Assembly (NCBI RefSeq): GCF_004784465.1
Contig: NZ_SRRU01000007.1
Span: 125,091-189,090, forward strand
Direction: 5' to 3'
DNA: 64,000 bases
Origin: Streptomyces griseoluteus
GTDB lineage: Bacteria; Actinomycetota; Actinomycetes; Streptomycetales; Streptomycetaceae
Made by a program: the position numbers and the translations under genes. The number at the start of each line of letters is the position of its first letter. The first letter of the stretch is position 1. This document shows, piece after piece, positions 23,648 through 31,637 of the stretch. The notes under the pieces were generated by a model. The model had not been told where the DNA came from. It worked only from the letters and a program-made list of their open reading frames with translations, and did no database searches.

Positions 23648-23950
23648 TCAGTCCGCCCCGGGCCCGAACACCTCGACCTTGTCCGAAACCCGGCGCACAT
23701 GGATGCACGCCCCCGGACACTCCTTCGCCGAATCCACCACGTCCGTCAGCAGCGGCAGCGGCACCGGCGTCGCCGCCCCCACGGCCTGCAGCAACTCGTC
23801 GTCGGCGTCCTTCACATAGGCCAGCCCGTCGATGTCCAGCTCGAACACCTCCGGCGCGTACTGGGCGCAGATCCCGTCACCGGTACACAGGTCCTGGTCG
23901 ATCCAGACCTCCAGCGCCTCGCCGTCCGGGGCCTCCTGCTGCACGCTCAT
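23648..23950 (-). CDS. Single-cluster ferredoxin
   Basis: The protein has about 100 residues. The cluster motif is LCTGDGICAQYAPEVF with a later KECPGACI, i.e. Cys-x5-Cys...Cys-Pro, with Asp/Gly in place of the second Cys. This is the pattern of [3Fe-4S] (or Asp-liganded [4Fe-4S]) ferredoxins that feed P450s and other oxygenases. ATG 23950 has AGGAG only 2 nt away; GTG 23944, two codons later, has 8-nt spacing and may be the true start. No redox partner is adjacent. It is divergent from arc, and the 285-bp gap holds promoters for both. Confidence 0.85.
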   Translation of the reverse strand: MSVQQEAPDGEALEVWIDQDLCTGDGICAQYAPEVFELDIDGLAYVKDADDELLQAVGAATPVPLPLLTDVVDSAKECPGACIHVRRVSDKVEVFGPGAD

Positions 23951-24064
23951 CTCTCCTGACCTGGATTCGCCGGACCCGTGTGCCCGGCGGCTGTCGAACA
24001 CCCCGACCCTACCCCCGCCGCCCGCTCTCCCACCGTCTGCGCCCGGGCGGCAGGCGGATCACCC

Positions 24065-24090
24065 GGAACAAGCGGCTTCCACGTCACGTT
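24065..24090 (+). promoter_or_regulatory. Candidate sigma-R-type promoter for arc
   Basis: GGAAC (24065-24069) and GTT (24088-24090) are separated by exactly 18 nt. The known sigma-R (thiol-stress) consensus in Streptomyces is GGAAT-N18-GTT, so four of five -35 bases, the spacing and the -10 match. The arc start is 146 bp downstream. Confidence 0.45.
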
Positions 24091-24145
24091 CAGTGGGTAT
24101 CCCCTCCGTGCGAGAGGGAGCGCACCGGGTGACCGACGACACACC

Positions 24146-24175
24146 TTGACAGTCTTTGTGATCTAGGGGTTTCAA
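24146..24175 (+). promoter_or_regulatory. Candidate housekeeping promoter for arc
   Basis: A perfect TTGACA (24146-24151) is followed at 18 nt by TTTCAA, a poor -10 match. The -35 is convincing, the -10 is not. Confidence 0.35.
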
Positions 24176-24235
24176 TCGACACCCACCCAGGTAGGGTCTG
24201 GAAGCGTCCAGCTCCCCTTGGAGGAGGTGAGGACC

Positions 24236-26002
24236 GTGGCAGCCCACGACGACGACATCAACCGCGGGATCCGCTCGGGACGAGGGTCCGACGACCCCGC
24301 CGGGCAGATCGCCTATCTTGAGCAGGAGATCGCCGTCCTGCGCCGCAAGCTCGCCGACTCTCCGCGGCACACGAGGATTCTCGAGGAGCGGATCGTCGAG
24401 CTTCAGACCAATCTGGCCGGCGTCTCCGCACAGAACGAGCGGCTGGCCAACACACTCCGCGAAGCCCGCGACCAGATCGTGGCCCTCAAGGAGGAAGTCG
24501 ACCGGCTCGCCCAGCCGCCCGCCGGCTTCGGAGCCTTCCTGCAGGCCAACGAGGACGGCACCGCCGACATCTTCACCGGCGGCCGCAAGCTCCGCGTCAA
24601 CGTCAGCCCGAGCGTCGAACTCGACGACCTCAGGCGCGGCCAGGAAGTCATGCTCAACGAAGCGCTCAACGTGGTCGAGGCCATGGAGTACGAGAGCGTC
24701 GGCGACATCGTCACCCTCAAGGAGATCCTCGAGGACGGCGAACGCGCCCTGGTACTGGGACACACCGACGAGGAACGCGTGGTCCGGCTCGCCGAACCGC
24801 TCCGGGGCATCACCATCCGCCCCGGCGACGCCCTCCTCCTCGAACCCCGCTCCGGCTACGTCTACGAAGTCGTGCCCAAGAGCGAGGTCGAGGAACTCGT
24901 CCTCGAAGAAGTCCCCGACATCGGCTACGAACAGATCGGCGGACTCGGCGGCCAGATCGAGGCCATCCGCGACGCCGTCGAACTCCCTTACCTCTACCCC
25001 GACCTCTTCAAGGAGCACGAGCTGCGCCCGCCCAAGGGCGTCCTGCTCTACGGCCCGCCCGGATGCGGTAAGACCCTGATCGCCAAGGCCGTCGCCAACT
25101 CGCTCGCCAAGAAGGTCGCCGAAGTGACCGGACAGGCCGCGGGCAAGAGCTTCTTCCTCAACATCAAGGGCCCCGAGCTGCTCAACAAGTACGTCGGCGA
25201 GACCGAGCGGCAGATCCGCCTCGTCTTCCAGCGTGCCCGTGAGAAGGCCAGCGAGGGCACCCCCGTCATCGTCTTCTTCGACGAGATGGAATCCCTCTTC
25301 CGCACCCGCGGCTCCGGCGTCAGCTCCGACGTCGAGAACACCATCGTCCCCCAGCTCCTCGCGGAGATCGACGGTGTCGAGGGCCTCCAGAACGTGGTCG
25401 TGATCGGCGCCTCCAACCGCGAGGACATGATCGACCCCGCCATCCTCCGGCCCGGCCGGCTCGACGTGAAGATCAAGATCGAGCGCCCGGACGCCGAAGC
25501 CGCCAAGGACATCTTCGGCAAGTACCTCACCGAGCGCCTCCCGCTGCACTCCGACGACCTCGGCGAGCACGGCGGCGACAAGGAGATCACCGTCCAGAGC
25601 ATGATCCAGACGGCGGTCGAGCAGATGTACGCCGAATCCGAGGAAAACCGCTTCCTGGAAGTCACCTACGCCAACGGAGACAAGGAAGTCCTCTACTTCA
25701 AGGACTTCAACTCCGGCGCCATGATCGAGAACATCGTCGGCCGCGCCAAGAAAATGGCGATCAAGGACTTCCTCGACAAGAGCCAGAAGGGCCTCCGCGT
25801 CTCCCACCTCCTCCAGGCATGCGTGGACGAGTTCAAGGAGAACGAGGACCTGCCCAACACCACCAACCCCGACGACTGGGCCCGCATCTCCGGAAAGAAG
25901 GGCGAACGGATCGTCTACATCCGCACCCTCATCACCGGAAAGCAGGGCGCGGACACCGGACGCTCCATCGACACGGTGGCGAACACCGGTCAGTACCTGT
26001 AA
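24236..26002 (+). CDS. arc: Proteasome-associated AAA+ ATPase (ARC/Mpa)
   Basis: The protein has 588 residues, the length of S. coelicolor ARC. The hexameric ring recognises Pup, unfolds pupylated proteins and threads them into the 20S core. It has an N-terminal coiled coil (LEQEIAVLRRKL to LKEEVDRL, about residues 28-90), two OB-fold domains, Walker A GPPGCGKT (about 273-280), Walker B VFFDEMES (Asp349/Glu350), and the C-terminal GQYL tail used to dock on the core. GTG 24236 follows a strong GGAGG; the ATG 18 nt upstream lies within that site. A T-tailed hairpin terminates it. Confidence 0.97.
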   Translation: MAAHDDDINRGIRSGRGSDDPAGQIAYLEQEIAVLRRKLADSPRHTRILEERIVELQTNLAGVSAQNERLANTLREARDQIVALKEEVDRLAQPPAGFGAFLQANEDGTADIFTGGRKLRVNVSPSVELDDLRRGQEVMLNEALNVVEAMEYESVGDIVTLKEILEDGERALVLGHTDEERVVRLAEPLRGITIRPGDALLLEPRSGYVYEVVPKSEVEELVLEEVPDIGYEQIGGLGGQIEAIRDAVELPYLYPDLFKEHELRPPKGVLLYGPPGCGKTLIAKAVANSLAKKVAEVTGQAAGKSFFLNIKGPELLNKYVGETERQIRLVFQRAREKASEGTPVIVFFDEMESLFRTRGSGVSSDVENTIVPQLLAEIDGVEGLQNVVVIGASNREDMIDPAILRPGRLDVKIKIERPDAEAAKDIFGKYLTERLPLHSDDLGEHGGDKEITVQSMIQTAVEQMYAESEENRFLEVTYANGDKEVLYFKDFNSGAMIENIVGRAKKMAIKDFLDKSQKGLRVSHLLQACVDEFKENEDLPNTTNPDDWARISGKKGERIVYIRTLITGKQGADTGRSIDTVANTGQYL

Positions 26003-26008
26003 AAGGCG

Positions 26009-26055
26009 GAGCGGCTGCGGATGCCCGCCACGGGCATCCGCAGCCGCTCGCTTTT
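26009..26055 (+). terminator. Rho-independent terminator after arc
   Basis: A perfect 19-bp stem (26009-26027 with 26031-26049) is followed by GCTTTTC. This is the strongest terminator in the window and separates arc from dop. Confidence 0.92.
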
Positions 26056-26235
26056 CAGGCCACGACCGGAGCAGTCAATGACGCAAATGATCTCCCCACC
26101 AGTGCAAAGGCGTTCTAGGCTCTTTCCTACCGCCGAGTCGCGCAGTGCGGGGACGGGCACCGCACACGCACCGGAGCGCCAGCGGTACGCGAGCAGCACC
26201 CAAGACAGAGGGTGCCGCCGGGCAAGGAGGGCCGC

Positions 26236-27747
26236 ATGACCGTACGGCGAGTAATGGGCATCGAGACGGAGTACGGCATCTCCGTCCCCGGCCACCCCAA
26301 TGCCAATGCCATGCTCACCTCGTCCCAGATCGTCAACGCCTACGCGGCCGCGATGCACCGGGCCCGCCGGGCCCGCTGGGACTTCGAGGAGGAGAACCCG
26401 CTGCGCGACGCGCGAGGCTTCGACCTCGCCCGGGAGGCCGCCGACTCCAGCCAGCTCACCGACGAGGACATCGGCCTCGCCAACGTCATCCTCACCAACG
26501 GCGCCCGGCTCTACGTCGACCACGCCCACCCCGAATACAGCGCCCCCGAGGTCACCAACCCGCGCGACGCCGTCCTCTGGGACAAGGCGGGCGAACGCAT
26601 CATGGCCGAGGCCGCCGAACGCGCCGCCGCGCTGCCCGGCGCCCAGCCCATCCACCTCTACAAGAACAACACCGACAACAAGGGTGCCTCCTACGGCACG
26701 CACGAGAACTACCTGATGAAGCGGGAAACCGCCTTCTCGGACATCGTGCGCCACCTGACGCCCTTCTTCGTCTCCCGCCAGGTCTTCGCGGGCGCCGGCC
26801 GCGTCGGCATCGGGCAGGACGGCCACGAACACGGCTTCCAGCTCAGCCAGCGCGCCGACTACTTCGAGGTCGAGGTGGGCCTGGAGACCACCCTCAAGCG
26901 GCCCATCATCAACACCCGCGACGAACCCCACGCGGACGCCGAGAAGTACCGCCGCCTCCATGTGATCATCGGCGACGCCAACCTCTCGGAGATCTCCACC
27001 TACCTCAAGCTGGGCACCACCGCACTGGTCCTCTCCATGATCGAGGACAACTTCATCGCGGTGGACCTCGCGGTCGACCAGCCCGTCCGCACCCTCCACC
27101 AGGTCTCCCACGACCCCTCCCTCCAGCACCTCGTCACGCTCCGCAGCGGACGCACGCTCACCGCCGTGCAGTTGCAGATGGAGTACTTCGAGCTGGCCCG
27201 CAAGTACGTCGAGGAGCGCTACGGCGCCGACGCCGACGACCAGACCAAGGACGTCCTCGTCCGCTGGGAGGACACCCTCACCCGGCTGGAGAACGACCCC
27301 ATGAGCCTGGCCGCGGAACTCGACTGGGTCGCCAAGCGGCAGCTCATGGAGGGCTACCGCCGCCGCGACGACCTCGACTGGGACGCGCCCCGGCTGCACC
27401 TGGTCGACCTCCAGTACGCCGACGTGCGCCCCGAGAAGGGCCTCTACAACCGCCTGGTCGACAAGGGCCGCATGAAGCGGTTGCTGGACGACGCGGAGGT
27501 CGAGCGGGCGCGCACGAAGCCGCCGGAGGATACGCGGGCGTACTTCCGGGGGCGGTGCCTGGAGCAGTACGCGGACGACGTGGCCGCGGCCTCCTGGGAC
27601 TCGGTCATCTTCGACCTTCCCGGCCGCGATTCGCTCCAGCGGGTGCCAACCCTGGAACCGCTTCGCGGAACGCGAAATCACGTCAAGGAGCTGCTGGACC
27701 GGTGCCGGACCGCTGATGAGCTGGTCAGGGTGCTGTCAGGCAATTGA
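26236..27747 (+). CDS. dop: Deamidase/depupylase of Pup
   Basis: The 503-residue enzyme of the carboxylate-amine ligase family converts the Pup C-terminal Gln to Glu and also removes Pup from substrates. It is distinguished from PafA by the extra Dop loop after the N-terminal GIETEYGISVPG (ADSSQLTDEDIGLANVI) and by DHAHPEYSAPE, which holds the catalytic Asp. Nucleotide-binding segments NNTDNKGASYGTHENYL and INTRDEPHADAEKYRRLHVI are shared with PafA. AAGGAGG lies 5 nt before ATG 26236. Pup follows after a 167-bp gap. The third-codon composition shifts from C-rich to G-rich near its 3' end. Confidence 0.96.
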   Translation: MTVRRVMGIETEYGISVPGHPNANAMLTSSQIVNAYAAAMHRARRARWDFEEENPLRDARGFDLAREAADSSQLTDEDIGLANVILTNGARLYVDHAHPEYSAPEVTNPRDAVLWDKAGERIMAEAAERAAALPGAQPIHLYKNNTDNKGASYGTHENYLMKRETAFSDIVRHLTPFFVSRQVFAGAGRVGIGQDGHEHGFQLSQRADYFEVEVGLETTLKRPIINTRDEPHADAEKYRRLHVIIGDANLSEISTYLKLGTTALVLSMIEDNFIAVDLAVDQPVRTLHQVSHDPSLQHLVTLRSGRTLTAVQLQMEYFELARKYVEERYGADADDQTKDVLVRWEDTLTRLENDPMSLAAELDWVAKRQLMEGYRRRDDLDWDAPRLHLVDLQYADVRPEKGLYNRLVDKGRMKRLLDDAEVERARTKPPEDTRAYFRGRCLEQYADDVAAASWDSVIFDLPGRDSLQRVPTLEPLRGTRNHVKELLDRCRTADELVRVLSGN

Positions 27748-27914
27748 AACCCCGGTCCGGGGCATTGATTCGGCTCCCTTCGCAGGGTGGAAATCCCGGC
27801 GTGAGGGAATCATCGAGATGGCCCCCGTACGTTCCTGGAACTACGGGGCCGATGTCGGACCCGGCTTGTAGGGTCTGATCATCAGCGAACGGCGAACTGA
27901 GCGGGGTGAGGGTT

Positions 27915-28133
27915 ATGGCGACCAAGGACACCGGCGGCGGCCAGCAGAAGGCCACACGCTCCACCGAAGAGGTCGAGGAGCAGACCCAGGAAGCGCAGGG
28001 CTCCGAAGACCTCAAGGAACGACAGGAAAAACTGACCGACGACGTGGACTCGGTCCTGGACGAAATCGACGATGTCCTCGAGGAGAATGCCGAGGATTTC
28101 GTGCGCTCATTCGTTCAGAAGGGTGGCCAGTAG
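27915..28133 (+). CDS. pup: Prokaryotic ubiquitin-like protein
   Basis: The 72-residue protein has the intrinsically disordered, Glu/Asp-rich composition of Pup and ends in VQKGGQ. The terminal Gln must be deamidated by Dop before PafA attaches it to substrate lysines. The central helix-forming segment LKERQEKLTDDVDSVLDEIDDVL binds the ARC coiled coil. ATG 27915 (MATKDTGGG) follows GGGTGAGGG. The next gene starts 44 bp downstream and is an HNH nuclease, not prcB. Confidence 0.97.
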   Translation: MATKDTGGGQQKATRSTEEVEEQTQEAQGSEDLKERQEKLTDDVDSVLDEIDDVLEENAEDFVRSFVQKGGQ

Positions 28134-28177
28134 GCCATTCTTCCTTCGAATCGTAGGTAGCGGTATCGGGGGACTCG

Positions 28178-28771
28178 GTGGGGCAAGAAGAGAGGCCGAA
28201 GCGTTGCTCGCGGTGCGGGGAGACCAAGCCGCGAGCAACCTTCGCCCGTAACAGATCGACCCGCGACGGATTACAGGCTTACTGCCGTCCGTGCGCGGCG
28301 ACGTATCACCAAACCCGTCAAGTGGCGAAGGGCAAGAACGTCCGGCCGAGGGTGGAGACGCCGGAGGGATACAAATTCTGTCGCAGATGCGGGGAGATCA
28401 AGCCGCACAGCGAGTGGCATCGCAACGCGACGGCCTCCGACGGTCTCTCGACGAGTTGCAAGGCGTGTCGGGCGGCGAAGGGCCGTGCAGACCACCTCAA
28501 ACGCCAGTACGGCATCACGGAAGCCGAGCGTGACGCCATGATCGCCTCGCAGCGGGGGCTCTGCGTGATCTGTCTGGATGCCCCAGCCGTTCATGTGGAT
28601 CACTGCCACGAGACGGGTAGGGTCCGTGGCGTACTGTGCTTTAACTGCAATTCCGGCCTTGGTCTGTTGAGGGACGACCCTGACACCGCTCGCCGGGCCG
28701 CCGCCTATCTGGAAGGAAACTCGTGGAAGCCAATACTCGTGGCACCGGGCGTCTACCAGCTGCCTTCCTGA
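28178..28771 (+). CDS. Endonuclease VII-type HNH nuclease with duplicated zinc-knuckle domain
   Basis: The protein has 197 residues. The N-terminal half holds two copies of the same module, CxxC-x22-CxxC (Cys10/13/36/39 and Cys68/71/94/97), each with CGExKP and a DGL before the second pair. The C-terminal half is an endonuclease-VII core: zinc ligands Cys129/132 and Cys154/157, the catalytic VDHCHETGRVRGVLCFNCN with Asp141/His142, and the GLGLLRDDP tail. GTG 28178 has only a weak G-rich ribosome site. The gene's last 49 bp contain the start of prcB, so the two are translationally coupled. Base composition is less extreme than in its neighbours. A link to proteolysis is positional; it may equally be a captured phage-type nuclease. 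Confidence 0.88.
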   Translation: MGQEERPKRCSRCGETKPRATFARNRSTRDGLQAYCRPCAATYHQTRQVAKGKNVRPRVETPEGYKFCRRCGEIKPHSEWHRNATASDGLSTSCKACRAAKGRADHLKRQYGITEAERDAMIASQRGLCVICLDAPAVHVDHCHETGRVRGVLCFNCNSGLGLLRDDPDTARRAAAYLEGNSWKPILVAPGVYQLPS

Positions 28772-29568
28772 CGCCTGGGTCGTCCTCCTTCATGGACTTC
28801 CTGTCGGACCATCAGCCGGAGCTGCTGCCGGGCAAGCGGACGCTGCCGCCGGTGCAGGGCGTGATCGAGGCCCCGCACGGGACGACGATCGTGGCAGTGA
28901 CGTTCCCCGGAGGCGTCGTCCTCGCCGGTGACCGCAGGGCCACGATGGGCAATGTCATCGCCCAGCGGGACATCGAGAAGGTCTTCCCGGCGGACGAGTA
29001 CTCCGCGGTCGGCATCGCCGGCACGGCGGGCCTGGCCGTGGAGATGGTCAAGCTCTTCCAGCTGGAGCTGGAGCACTTCGAGAAGGTCGAAGGCGCGCAG
29101 CTCTCCCTGGAGGGCAAGGCGAACCGCCTGTCGACGATGATCCGCTCCAACCTCGGCATGGCCATGCAGGGCCTGGCCGTGGTCCCCCTGTTCGCGGGGT
29201 ACGACCTGGACCGCGACAAGGGCCGTATCTTCTCGTACGACGTGACGGGTGGCCGCAGTGAGGAGCACAACTTCGCGGCGACCGGCTCGGGTTCGGTGTT
29301 CGCGCGCGGTGCGATGAAGAAGCTGTTCCGTGACGACCTGACCGAGGAAGAGGCCGCCACCCTGGTGGTGCAGGCGCTGTACGACGCGGCCGACGACGAC
29401 TCGGCGACCGGTGGTCCCGATGTCGCGCGCCGGATCTATCCGATCATCACGGTGATCACCGACGACGGTTTCCGCCGGCTGACCGAGCAGGAGGCGTCCG
29501 AGCTGTCGCGCGCGGTGCTCCAGCGGCGGCTGGAGGAGCCGGACGGTCCGCGGGCCGCCCTGCTCTGA
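28723..29568 (+). CDS. prcB: Proteasome beta subunit
   Basis: The 281-residue precursor has a 53-residue propeptide removed at HG/TTIVAVTF, exposing catalytic Thr54. Thr54, the Asp of LAGDRRAT and a later Lys form the active site. Seven beta subunits per ring form the two inner rings of the 20S core. GTG 28723 has GGAAGG 6 nt upstream and lies inside the end of the nuclease gene. A downstream ATG (MDFLSDH) would give a shorter propeptide. prcA follows after 66 bp. Confidence 0.96.
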   Translation: MEANTRGTGRLPAAFLTPGSSSFMDFLSDHQPELLPGKRTLPPVQGVIEAPHGTTIVAVTFPGGVVLAGDRRATMGNVIAQRDIEKVFPADEYSAVGIAGTAGLAVEMVKLFQLELEHFEKVEGAQLSLEGKANRLSTMIRSNLGMAMQGLAVVPLFAGYDLDRDKGRIFSYDVTGGRSEEHNFAATGSGSVFARGAMKKLFRDDLTEEEAATLVVQALYDAADDDSATGGPDVARRIYPIITVITDDGFRRLTEQEASELSRAVLQRRLEEPDGPRAALL

Positions 29569-29634
29569 GCGGGCGCTCTCGGTCTTCGCAGTGAGGTGAT
29601 CCCAGTGACCATGACAGAAAGGGACGGATAACCG

Positions 29635-30399
29635 GTGTCGACGCCGTTCTATGTCTCACCCCAGCAGGCCATGGCGGACCGCGCCGAGTACGCCCGCAAG
29701 GGCATCGCGCGCGGTCGCAGCCTGGTGGTCATGCAGTATGCCGACGGGATCGTGTTCGTCGGTGAGAACCCGTCCCGTGCGCTGCACAAGTTCAGCGAGA
29801 TCTACGACCGGATCGGCTTCGCGGCCGCCGGCAAGTACAACGAGTACGAGAACCTGCGTATCGGTGGTGTGCGGTACGCGGATCTGCGTGGTTACACCTA
29901 TGACCGTGACGACGTGACCGCGCGCGGTCTGGCGAACGTGTACGCGCAGACGCTGGGCACGATCTTCTCGTCGGCGGCCGAGAAGCCGTACGAGGTGGAG
30001 CTGGTGGTGGCGGAGGTCGGTGAAACGCCGGAGGGTGACCAGATCTACCGGCTGCCGCACGACGGTTCCATCGTGGACGAGCACGGTTCGGTGGCGGTCG
30101 GCGGCAACGCGGAGCAGATCAGCACGTTCCTGGATCAGCGGCACCGGGACGGGATGAGTCTGGCGGAGGCGCTGAAGCTGGCGGTGCAGGCGCTGTCGCG
30201 GGACACCAACGGCGGTGAGCGGGAGATTCCCGCGGAGCGTCTTGAGGTGGCGGTGCTGGACCGGACGCGGCCGCAGAAGCGGAAGTTCAAGCGGATCGTG
30301 GGTGGCCAGCTGTCGCGACTGCTGGCGGCGAACGGCGCGGCGACCGAGGCGGAGAGCGCGGAGGATCCGGACGAGGTGTCCGGCTCCGAGAAGGAGTGA
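29635..30399 (+). CDS. prcA: Proteasome alpha subunit
   Basis: The 254-residue outer-ring subunit gates the core and contacts ARC. The N-terminal MSTPFYVSPQQAMADRAEYARKGIARGRS is the alpha-type gate helix. It lacks the N-terminal nucleophile Thr. The C-terminal tail (AESAEDPDEVSGSEKE) is acidic and disordered. It starts at GTG with a weak G-rich site and lies in the usual prcB-prcA order. The hairpin at 30427-30457 ends the operon. Confidence 0.96.
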   Translation: MSTPFYVSPQQAMADRAEYARKGIARGRSLVVMQYADGIVFVGENPSRALHKFSEIYDRIGFAAAGKYNEYENLRIGGVRYADLRGYTYDRDDVTARGLANVYAQTLGTIFSSAAEKPYEVELVVAEVGETPEGDQIYRLPHDGSIVDEHGSVAVGGNAEQISTFLDQRHRDGMSLAEALKLAVQALSRDTNGGEREIPAERLEVAVLDRTRPQKRKFKRIVGGQLSRLLAANGAATEAESAEDPDEVSGSEKE

Positions 30400-30426
30400 G
30401 GCGCGCGCTGCGCGGTGTGTGTTGAG

Positions 30427-30460
30427 GTGCCCTCGGCCGGTTTCCGGCCGGGGGCACTTT
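30427..30460. terminator. Terminator between prcA and the LacI regulator
   Basis: A 14-bp stem with one G-T pair (30427-30440 with 30444-30457) has a TTT loop and is followed by TTTG. It lies between convergent genes. Confidence 0.8.
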
Positions 30461-30480
30461 GTGTGTGGCGCGGGAGAGCC

Positions 30481-31497
30481 TCAGGAGGGCCGTGGCGGGG
30501 CCGTGGAGGCTCGGGGGATGAGCTGGACCGGGATGTCCCCGTGCGGGGGCTCGCGGCCGTCCAGGACGGCGAGGAGGGCCTGCATGCCGCGTTCTCCGAA
30601 GAGTTCGGCGTCGAGGCGGACGGTGGTCAGCTCGGGGTCGAGGGCGGTGGCGAGGGCGAGGTCGTCGAGGCCGGTGACGGAGAGGTCGTCGGGGATGCGC
30701 AGGCCGAGGCGGCGGGCGGCCTTGTAGGCGCCGGCGGCGAGTTTGTCGTCGTCGCAGACGATGGCGGTGGGGCGGGGGCCGGGCGTGGTGAGGGCGGTCT
30801 CGGTGGCGGCGCGGGCGGCGTCGATGGTGATGGGTGCGTGGGCGGTGGTGAGCCGGGTGCCGGGTGTGGCGGCGAGGCGGTCGGCGAGTTCGCGGGCGCG
30901 GATCTGGAAGGTCCAGGAGGGGATGTCGGCGGCGAGGTGGAGGAGGTGGCGGTGGCCGAGGCCGAGGAGGTGGTCGGTGACCTGGCGGACGCCGTCGGTG
31001 ATGTCGAGGTTGACGGTGGCGGCGCCGAGGCTGCCGGCGGGGTCGCTGTCGAGCATGACGAGGGGGAGCTGGTCGCCGCTGATGGCGGTGAGGGCGTCGG
31101 CGGCCATGGAGGAGGCGATGACGCCGTCGAGGGCGGCCTGGGCGCTGGCGAAGGGGTCGCGGGCGGGGCCGACGCCTTCGGGGGAGGGGTAGAGGACGAC
31201 GCCGAAGCCGTGTTGTGCGGCGACGCGGGCGGCTCCGGTGTAGACGCCGGCGAAGAATTCGGTGGTGAGGGCGGGGACGACGAGGAGGACGGTGCGGGTG
31301 TGGCCGAGGCGGAGGTTGCGGGCGGCGAGGTTGGGGCGGTAGCCGAGGTCGGTGGCGGCCTGGCGGACGCGCTGGGCGGTGGTCTCGGAGACGCGGCCGC
31401 GCCATTTTTCGCCGAGGACGAGTGAGACGGCGGCCTGGCTGACTCCGGCCGCGCGGGCGACGTCACGGCTGGTCGGGCGCGTGCTGCTGCGTGCCAC
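30481..31497 (-). CDS. LacI-family transcriptional regulator
   Basis: The protein has 338 residues. The N-terminal helix-turn-helix reads TSRDVARAAGVSQAAVSLVLGEKWRGRVSETTAQRV, followed by the hinge helix LGYRPNLAARNLR. The rest is a periplasmic-binding-protein-like sugar-sensing core. It starts at GTG 31497. It is divergent from an MFS transporter gene with 140 bp between them that contain a palindrome with a central AGCGCT, so it probably controls that gene. The coding strand is C-rich, so the + strand here is strikingly G-rich. Confidence 0.92.
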   Translation of the reverse strand: MARSSTRPTSRDVARAAGVSQAAVSLVLGEKWRGRVSETTAQRVRQAATDLGYRPNLAARNLRLGHTRTVLLVVPALTTEFFAGVYTGAARVAAQHGFGVVLYPSPEGVGPARDPFASAQAALDGVIASSMAADALTAISGDQLPLVMLDSDPAGSLGAATVNLDITDGVRQVTDHLLGLGHRHLLHLAADIPSWTFQIRARELADRLAATPGTRLTTAHAPITIDAARAATETALTTPGPRPTAIVCDDDKLAAGAYKAARRLGLRIPDDLSVTGLDDLALATALDPELTTVRLDAELFGERGMQALLAVLDGREPPHGDIPVQLIPRASTAPPRPS

Positions 31498-31548
31498 CGC
31501 GGGCGTGCTCCTCTGGGTGCTGTGTGGACGGTCGGACAGCGCTCATGG

Positions 31549-31575
31549 TACGTATGAAAGCGCTAGTTATACGTA
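31549..31575. promoter_or_regulatory. Candidate operator between the LacI and MFS genes
   Basis: TACGTAT (31549-31555) and ATACGTA (31569-31575) form an inverted repeat around TGAAAGCGCTAGTTA. The inner element carries the central CG step and TGAAAGCG half-site typical of LacI-family operators, although its right half is imperfect. It lies between the divergent start codons. Confidence 0.5.
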
Positions 31576-31637
31576 ACACTTCGGGGACATCGCGACGGCG
31601 GTCGGGGGTGCCGGAGCGGCCGCTGAAGGGGCGGGAC

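Noticed and set aside
27805..27833. GGGAAT...GTT upstream of pup as a sigma-R promoter
   Set aside because: The spacer is 20 nt, outside the 18-19 nt seen for sigma-R.
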